A stretch of 64,000 nt of DNA from Daedaleopsis sinensis (Eukaryota > Basidiomycota > Agaricomycetes > Polyporales > Polyporaceae). Of the stretch, positions 58,181 to 64,000 are shown piece by piece. The notes beneath the pieces were generated by a model. That model did no database searches. It was not told the origin of the DNA and saw only the letters and a program-made list of their open reading frames with translations. The DNA lies in assembly GCA_033807695.1 (NCBI GenBank), contig CM066303.1, positions 4,030,001-4,094,000 on the forward strand, given 5' to 3'. The position numbers and the translations under genes are program-made. Each line of letters starts with the position of its first letter. Positions within the stretch are counted from its first letter, which is position 1.

Positions 58181-58207
58181 CGCGCAAACCGAGGACGGTT
58201 CGAATGC

Positions 58208-58221
58208 AAGTGGGGGGGAGG
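58208..58221 (+). other. 3' polypurine tract
   Basis: AAGTGGGGGGGAGG directly abuts the 3' LTR, the expected plus-strand primer for reverse transcription. Confidence 0.85.
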
Positions 58222-59128
58222 TGATGAGCCTCAGGACCAGCTAGGCCCCGGAAACACCACGCAGCCCATCACTATTCGCGCCCGTCAGTCAATTCACGCA
58301 GTATGAAGACGAGCGGCTTCACAAGGAAGGCGAGCGACTACCGAAGGAGCGAGTACGGAGACATGCCATTCCAAGGGTCGAAGGAGCCGATGCCGAGCTG
58401 CCGGCGGCTGACTGAGGTCGCCAGAGCTCTAGCCAGGACAGAGGAGGCGATCGATCGAGGGTCTGGTCTAGGCGACCGCCACGGAGTCCAGCAATTGGTA
58501 CGAAGGTCGTCGGAAGAGGCACGGAAGACAAGGGAGTGAGGGGGACGGCCTTCCGAGGCCTATGAAGACGAGCGGATGGACGTCAGACGCGATCACGTGG
58601 TGACGCGCCGCAAGACTAAGCGCTCTCGTGACCGCGGATGCAAGTCGAGCGGCGACGTGATAGGCTCGGTGCAAACACCTACCTAACCACCGGAGTGCGC
58701 CGTAGGGGTTCAGGAGAGGAGGATCGCGACGTGAGCGTGGGAGGAGCAGAGTTTCCTATGATTGGACGATTGGTATGATAGTTGTAGTTTATTTGGCGAC
58801 GATTTGTACAGTATATAAGCCAGCGGGATTGCAGCCCAGCAAAGCAGCGCAGTAGCTCCAGAGATCGAGTCCGAGTCCAAGAATCATCTAGTCGACACTC
58901 AATTGAAGACCGTCTGTCTTCAAACCTCCTCTTGCAGACTAGCCTCACCCACGGAAGTTGCTTGACTTCCATCTGAAGTTGCTCAACTTCCTTGTCTATC
59001 GTCGACGGGCTACGTGAAGAAGAGCGACTACACCGGGAACCTGTCCTCCACCTCGCACCCTACTAGGTAGCTGATCTCGTGCTCGTTTGGGTGTGTGTTT
59101 CGCCCAGCGACCCAGAGTTACCCCATCA
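58222..59128 (+). repeat. 3' LTR
   Basis: 907 bp, the same as 46437-47343. It is followed by CCGC, which also precedes the 5' LTR. Confidence 0.92.
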
Positions 59129-59700
59129 CCGCGTACTCGTACCTGTAGACTTTGTCGCGGTCAACCAGTGTCCATGTGGATACGAGACTGAATTCCTCAG
59201 GTTCAACCGCATGCCCCACAGCGGGGGGATAAGTACGTTGTTTGACCTCCGGAGGCTCCCGGACGAGTTCATGCGCACGGAGCGCGTTTGATAGGTGTTC
59301 CAGGCAGAGTGCAAGACAACGTAGCGCAGGTTTGCACGCACCTAATGCGTGCGCTGTCTCCTACACGGTGGCGTGACCTGTGCTTGAAGATGTCAGATTT
59401 GTGGTGAAATGATTATCGGACGCGTATGCGCACAGCACCCGCTTTCTGAGCTTGCGGAGAGGTAAGAAATACGGACCGGTGACCGGCGGTATGGGCACAA
59501 AGCGCATCTTGACGGTGGGAGGGAGCGTGGATGGGACGGATGTGAGGCGAGGCGGGAGTACATCGTGTATGGTCCATCGAACATCGTGTAGCCGCGAATG
59601 CAAGAGAAAGGACTCACCAGTACCGCCTATGTATATCGACCGTGCACCCCACATACATTGTACGTCCCTCGAACTGCAGTTTTGCTGCCGTTCCGGAAGG
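59129..59700 (-). pseudogene. 5' part of the host gene split by the retrotransposon
   Basis: A minus-strand exon is open from about 59350 to the element edge (CLALCLEHLSNALRAHELV, TYPPAVGHAVEPEEFSLVS, VDRDKVYRYEY). It continues in the same frame at 46436. Further upstream, likely exons include MRFVPIPPVTGPYFLPLRKL, preceded by a GTGAGT donor after MYVGCTVDIHRRYW. No family is recognised and the start codon is not determined. The inserted element separates these exons from the last two, so a normal product cannot be made. Confidence 0.55.
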
Positions 59701-61136
59701 TGCATTTGCTTACTTTCTGCGAGAGGTGGGCCGGGGAGGGGCAGGTGCGGGGGAACGCGCAGGGAGCGTTGCACAGAGCAGGAACGTCGTCGAGCACCGC
59801 TAGCGCACATAATCAGAGAGAGCTTGTAGGAGAGGATGCATGCAGCGGCGGCGGCGGACACAACTGCAGTGCAAGTAGAGAGGACGAGCTGAGGACGAGC
59901 CTCGGCAAGCTCGGATCAGAGCGCCCGGGTCTAGACGCGCGTCACATACCGCAAGCGCCGAACCGATGGGACCAGGGCGCCTGCAGACACTGTGTTCGTC
60001 TCTCTTCATGATCTTTGTACCTCCTAAGGCTGCTGCTGTCTACTCGTGTCTACCGCTCCGTTCCTCATGACCGCTTGCTCTAGTATGGTTCTTACTGCGC
60101 TCACTCTCGCCCCGGCCTTTTGCGAGTGTGCACTCCATTCCCTCGACGCGTGTCCTCAGTGTAACTATCTCTATGCGCTTTGCTGCCCGGCCTCCCTGAA
60201 CCTCCTTCTAGACTACTGGAGCCAATTGACGGCTGTTTGTTCTCGTACACCAGGTAAGTGTCATGTCTGCACCCTCCAGATTCTCCCAACACTAGTGTGT
60301 GTACCCTGTGTCAAATACTCAGCTCACTCACTGACACCGTGAATTTGTAGCCTGCCCGGGATAATGCGTGTCGAGGAACTCCATCGGGTACTGCCGCGTG
60401 TACCAGCATTTTCGCAGAAGACAAGTCGGGACGTACTGGACTAGTCTCGGGAGCTGCGGCCAACACCTATGTCAATTCGCAAGAGTTATCCAATTCATGG
60501 TGCTTCAATCATGTAGAAGTTTCATCATTGCGTTGGATACTTTACGTTCGATTAGCAGCAATGGGAATGCCTGCGCACTCAATCTGTCATTTGACGGCGC
60601 TCTCACTCAGCCGCTCTGCCCGCGGCCTCACAGTGTTACACTTGGTCGGGTGCACAACTTTACATTCTACTACGGCTCCCTTCTCATCGTTTGATTCCAA
60701 AAGTAGGAATTGCGTCACGGTCATTGGCTTATTCTATATCGCGGCTAGGGTGAGAGCAGCGAGTTGTGCAAAATGTTCTTCTAGCCCGTGCTCTGTACGA
60801 ACAATGATTCTAAACGAGCCACGGCGTCACATATCGTATACTACTGCCTCGTTGTAAAGGCCGCGAGGCGTTAATACCCCGGTATTAACGCCTAGTGGCT
60901 GTGCTGGCGTCTCGAACCATGGACTACTGCTTATATCATCACTGTGGCTGAAGTACTGTACAGTTATCATGTAGTGTATCCGCGTATCAGGGGAAGAGAG
61001 AGGACAACTCTCTCTTCACCCCCCGTTGTACACGTCTCCTGAATATACAGGCTTGGACGAGTCACGACTAGGGCGAGGAGTAGACTCTGTGCATTTACAT
61101 CTTTTTTGACTCGCCTCGTACTCAATTCTAGGCGAC
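59701..61136. other. Intergenic region and probable 5' end of the next retroelement
   Basis: No host gene is recognised. It contains the 28-bp palindrome at 60866-60893 and a GAAGAGAG/CTCTCTTC hairpin near 61003-61025. Because gag of the next element starts at 61137, the right part is probably its 5' LTR and leader. The LTR edges cannot be set because the second copy lies outside the window. Confidence 0.45.
60866..60893. repeat. 28-bp near-perfect palindrome
   Basis: AGGCGTTAATACC and its exact reverse complement GGTATTAACGCCT are separated only by CC. Confidence 0.8.
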
Positions 61137-64000
61137 ATGTCTTTCTCAGGCGACGCTTCGAATTCCCACCAGGCCGGCAATCCAAACGCGGATCCCACGA
61201 CGAGGACCAATCCCTCGTCGCGAAGCACTCCGGCCGGAAGCTTCGCCACCGCCCCGACAGCTCCCCGGGCCCCGTACGTAACAGACGTACCGGACCAGGA
61301 ACTGGGCCGGGGCGACAACTCAACATCAACGATTTCGCCGACTCCCCGAGGAGGACGGACCACACCGCTGATCCGAGGCGCCCCCGGTGAGTCCCCCGAA
61401 ATCCATCAACCAAATCCAACCATATCCTCGGCCGCGTTCGCGGTCAGTGCGTCGCAGATGGAAGCGGCGGCAGCGTCGAGTGATCGACGCCCCGCCCATT
61501 CCCCTGCGACGACCGAGGAAAGGCAGAACCGGGTGGCAGAAGTTGTCACGCAAAGCCAATTAGCTTTGCGTGAACAAATGTATCTGCGCACCCAACAGCT
61601 TACCGAGCATGGCCACGAGTTAAATCAACTTCAAGCCCGCTCCACGGTAGTGATCCAGGAGTACGCCGATGAGGTACGAGCCGCACACGCCCGTACCAAT
61701 CGCGCACTCCAGGACAACCAAAACATGATCCGCGATGTCGAGCAGACCATCGCGGAGGCGCGACTGCTACTAGGGCTACCTCCACTTTCGGAGATAGCCC
61801 AGCGCCGCAACATGGAGTTCAAGCCAGGCCCCCCAACTAACAATACGGAGCAAGACTCGGCGTCGCACGCGGTAGCCGAGTCTACGAGCTCGCACGCGCG
61901 ACAGTCTGGCGAGAGTCTTGACGAATACGACGCGCGAATCACGCGCGCCGTACGACATCAAGGTCGCAACCGGCAGGCCATCCAGCCGAATGTGGACGAG
62001 GTGCTCCATGCCGCGAACACATCGATACCGTCCGAGAACGAATCGTCGCGCTCAGTAGTCCCGCCGCCCGCGTTTGACGAGTCGAACGTAGATAGATATG
62101 CGTATCTACGTCCCACGTACAATGATATATTAAACGAGCAGCACGACGCTGCACGTATAATGCGCGACGCGCCTAACGCGCCGCGCGGCGAGAACGCGCA
62201 TAGGGGGGAACAAAATAATGTCAGGTTTGTTGCCCCCTCCGGCGAGACAGACAACTCGCGGCAGCCGGCGGGGTCCATCTCGGATGCACTCCGCCCAGGA
62301 GCTGCGAGGTATGGCAATGTCACAATATACACGGCGGGACAACCGATGAGCGTGCTCCAATCGACTGCCCCGCGCGCGGACACCACACCTACGGCGAATC
62401 CAAGAGCGCATCTCGACGCGCTCTTGGAGCAGCTTGTCAATAACATCAGACACAAAGTAGGCAAGAAACTGGTCATCCCGGAAGGGATGAAGCATCCAAA
62501 AATTGAGGTACCATCTAAATATGATGGTGCTAACAACCACCAAGTATTTTATACTTGGTTGGATGGAGTACTGGATTGGATGCGAGCATACAATGTCTGC
62601 GGCCCGGACGCGGACGGATATCGACTGATATACTTGCGCCAGCATCTGAAAGGAGATGCTGACGACTGGTATGCTCAGGAGATAGACCATCCCGACAACT
62701 CGCGCACGCCATCGTTCGAGGAGGCAGTATGCCTCCTGCACGCAAGGTTCGTGCACTCGAGCACGGCTGCTCGCGCGACGGAGGAGTTCATAAAGTGCGC
62801 ATATCGCTCCCAGAATGGAGTGGAGCGATATGCAGCGGACTTACGCCGCCGCGCGCGCGAGATGATCGAGCATCCAACGGAATATGAAATGAAACGGAAG
62901 CTATTCAACGGGCTGCCTGATAACATCCGGCGTAATCTCAGCATTAATCGAGGGATTACTGCTGAGTATAATCGTTGGGATACAATCGTGGAGAATGCTC
63001 GTCAACTCGAGGAGGCATATGCGGGCGCGGACGCGATTGGTCATCACAACGCACCCACATATGTCCGCCCGACGACGAGCGCGAACCAGACAATCCAGCA
63101 CCGTCGAGACCGCGAAACGGGACGCAATCGGCACTCCCGCGAGCGACCGCGATCGCAATCGCGCGACCGTGGCCGTCGCGAGGAACCACGCGAACCGAGC
63201 TCGCGCACACCGACTGCAAAGACACCTTACCGTCCTCCTACCCCCGGAGCAAAACCGCGTGATAACGCGTGTTTCGCCTGTGGCCAAGTGGGGCATTTCC
63301 GCGGTGACCCGTCATGCCCAAAAGCATCGCAGGGACCCGCGAATGCCCGTCCTCGACCCCGTTTCCACTCGCAACGAGTAGAGGACGGCGAGGAATCCGA
63401 ACTGGGACCCGGCCCCGAGCAATGGGGCGGATCCCAGTACGAGAGTGATCATGGCTCACAGGGCGAGCCAGAGGAGGAGGAAAACGGAGAGGACGATGCA
63501 AGCTCGGAAGTAGTACGGGCGCAATCAATGCGAATCATTGATTGCGACTCGGAAACCGAGCCAGAAGAACTGTACGTCCGTGTTTGCGCAATGCGTACGG
63601 AGCCCGATGCAAAGGAGCGTGTGTATGCCATGAAGGCACTCACGCCCCCGCAGGCCCCGAGAGAGCATTCGGCAACAGTACGGCGTAGGTCTACCACACC
63701 GCTCATGGTACAACCCAACCGAAGCGCGAAAGAGACGGCGACGTTGTGCGCACTAGTCGACGTGAACGGGATCATGGCGTACACCCTGTTTGATACAGGG
63801 AGTACGACTGATTCGATCACACCGGAGTTTGCACATATATGCCGTGCTCCGAAAATAATACTGGAGCAACAAGTCACTCTACAACTTGGATGCTCCGGTA
63901 GCCGATCGAAGATCAGCTATGGCACTAGAATACCGGTAAAGCTGGGGCCAGTGGACGATATCGTATACTTCGACCAAGTTAACCTTGATCGATACGACTG
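61137..64000 (+). CDS. gag: Gag-protease of a second Ty3-like retroelement (3' partial)
   Basis: An open frame of about 954 codons from the ATG at 61137 to the window edge, with no stop seen. A long Ser/Pro/Thr-rich N-terminus contains a coiled coil (about 150-215; QLTEHGHELNQLQARS). The retrotransposon Gag capsid domain follows at about 455-620 (KIEVPSKYDGANNHQVFYTW, LKGDADDWYAQEI, RLFNGLP-like KLFNGLPDNIRR). An Arg/Ser-rich stretch comes next, then a zinc knuckle CFACGQVGHFRGDPSC (about 705; CX2CX4HX6C, two residues longer than usual before the last Cys). An acidic region leads to a retropepsin active site LFDTGSTTDSI near residue 884. RT and integrase must lie beyond the window. The product is unlike the Gag at 47778, so this is a separate family. 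Confidence 0.85.
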   Translation, partial: MSFSGDASNSHQAGNPNADPTTRTNPSSRSTPAGSFATAPTAPRAPYVTDVPDQELGRGDNSTSTISPTPRGGRTTPLIRGAPGESPEIHQPNPTISSAAFAVSASQMEAAAASSDRRPAHSPATTEERQNRVAEVVTQSQLALREQMYLRTQQLTEHGHELNQLQARSTVVIQEYADEVRAAHARTNRALQDNQNMIRDVEQTIAEARLLLGLPPLSEIAQRRNMEFKPGPPTNNTEQDSASHAVAESTSSHARQSGESLDEYDARITRAVRHQGRNRQAIQPNVDEVLHAANTSIPSENESSRSVVPPPAFDESNVDRYAYLRPTYNDILNEQHDAARIMRDAPNAPRGENAHRGEQNNVRFVAPSGETDNSRQPAGSISDALRPGAARYGNVTIYTAGQPMSVLQSTAPRADTTPTANPRAHLDALLEQLVNNIRHKVGKKLVIPEGMKHPKIEVPSKYDGANNHQVFYTWLDGVLDWMRAYNVCGPDADGYRLIYLRQHLKGDADDWYAQEIDHPDNSRTPSFEEAVCLLHARFVHSSTAARATEEFIKCAYRSQNGVERYAADLRRRAREMIEHPTEYEMKRKLFNGLPDNIRRNLSINRGITAEYNRWDTIVENARQLEEAYAGADAIGHHNAPTYVRPTTSANQTIQHRRDRETGRNRHSRERPRSQSRDRGRREEPREPSSRTPTAKTPYRPPTPGAKPRDNACFACGQVGHFRGDPSCPKASQGPANARPRPRFHSQRVEDGEESELGPGPEQWGGSQYESDHGSQGEPEEEENGEDDASSEVVRAQSMRIIDCDSETEPEELYVRVCAMRTEPDAKERVYAMKALTPPQAPREHSATVRRRSTTPLMVQPNRSAKETATLCALVDVNGIMAYTLFDTGSTTDSITPEFAHICRAPKIILEQQVTLQLGCSGSRSKISYGTRIPVKLGPVDDIVYFDQVNLDRYD
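61137..64000 (+). mobile_element. Second Ty3-like element, truncated by the window end
   Basis: Identified from its gag-protease frame only. The 5' LTR must lie left of 61137; the sequence TGGACGAGTCACGA near 61053, just after ATATACAGGCT, could be its primer binding site, but this is a guess. Confidence 0.6.

Larger units (their letters stand above)
46437..59128 (+). mobile_element. Complete Ty3-type LTR retrotransposon with antisense cargo
   Basis: A 12.7-kb element with 907-bp direct LTRs that look identical by eye and start TGATG and end CATCA. It has a CCGC repeat at both outer edges, a candidate primer binding site 3 nt after the 5' LTR, and a polypurine tract directly before the 3' LTR. 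Internal order is gag (with a zinc knuckle and a protease-like end), then pol with RT, RNase H and integrase, the Ty3 order. Between pol and the 3' LTR lie 4.2 kb with three intron-bearing genes on the opposite strand. Matching LTRs and open gag and pol frames indicate a recent, perhaps still competent insertion. It sits inside a host coding exon. Confidence 0.92.

Overview
This is a window of fungal nuclear DNA, almost certainly from a basidiomycete (Agaricomycetes). The genes are GC-rich and intron-dense, with mostly 45-70 bp GT-AG introns. They include families typical of that group: a velvet-domain regulator, DUF6535 membrane proteins, a multi-pass membrane protein, and Ty3-type retrotransposons. 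A wood-decay polypore is my best guess for the lineage, but that is inference.

Layout. 1-3.4 kb: a small secreted six-cysteine protein gene and, opposite it, a dead copy. 4.0-8.3 kb: an importin-13/Kap122-like karyopherin, for which I can place 21 exons giving an open 1046-residue product. 8.4-11.0 kb (minus): a Ser/Ala-rich single-pass membrane protein. 12.2-15.9 kb (minus): a VelB/VosA-type velvet protein with a very long low-complexity tail. 17.8-22.5 kb (minus): a family X DNA polymerase with a BRCT domain. 25.0-26.5 kb: a class I SAM methyltransferase that could be LaeA-like. 26.8-28.3 kb: QCR2 of respiratory complex III. 29.9-30.8 kb: a small membrane protein with an ISG12/IFI27-type motif. 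32.8-34.6 kb: a multi-pass membrane protein. 35.1-35.9 kb: two more broken pieces of the secreted family. 36.8-43.2 kb: an apparently intact DUF6535 gene followed by a frameshifted paralogue.

46.1-59.4 kb: a host gene on the minus strand is split by a complete, apparently young Ty3-type LTR retrotransposon (46437-59128). Its two 907-bp LTRs look identical, and a 4-bp CCGC repeat flanks it. Its gag and pol genes overlap at TGATG.

The most striking feature is a cargo block of about 4.2 kb between pol and the 3' LTR. It holds three antisense genes with introns (169, 201 and 696 residues). Each has its own TATA-like box, and the largest has a Zn2Cys6-type cysteine cluster. The cargo is bracketed by two copies of the same 14-nt polypurine tract, so it may have been added to a simpler element.

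61.1-64.0 kb: gag and protease of a second, different Ty3-like element that runs off the window end.

The host genes show no operon-like logic. The velvet gene and the methyltransferase lie about 9 kb apart and belong to families that cooperate in filamentous fungi, but a partnership here is only a suggestion. Large gene-poor stretches (1-1.5, 22.5-25.0, 28.3-29.9, 30.8-32.8, 38.9-41.0, 43.2-46.1 and 59.7-61.1 kb) hold nothing I can assign with confidence.
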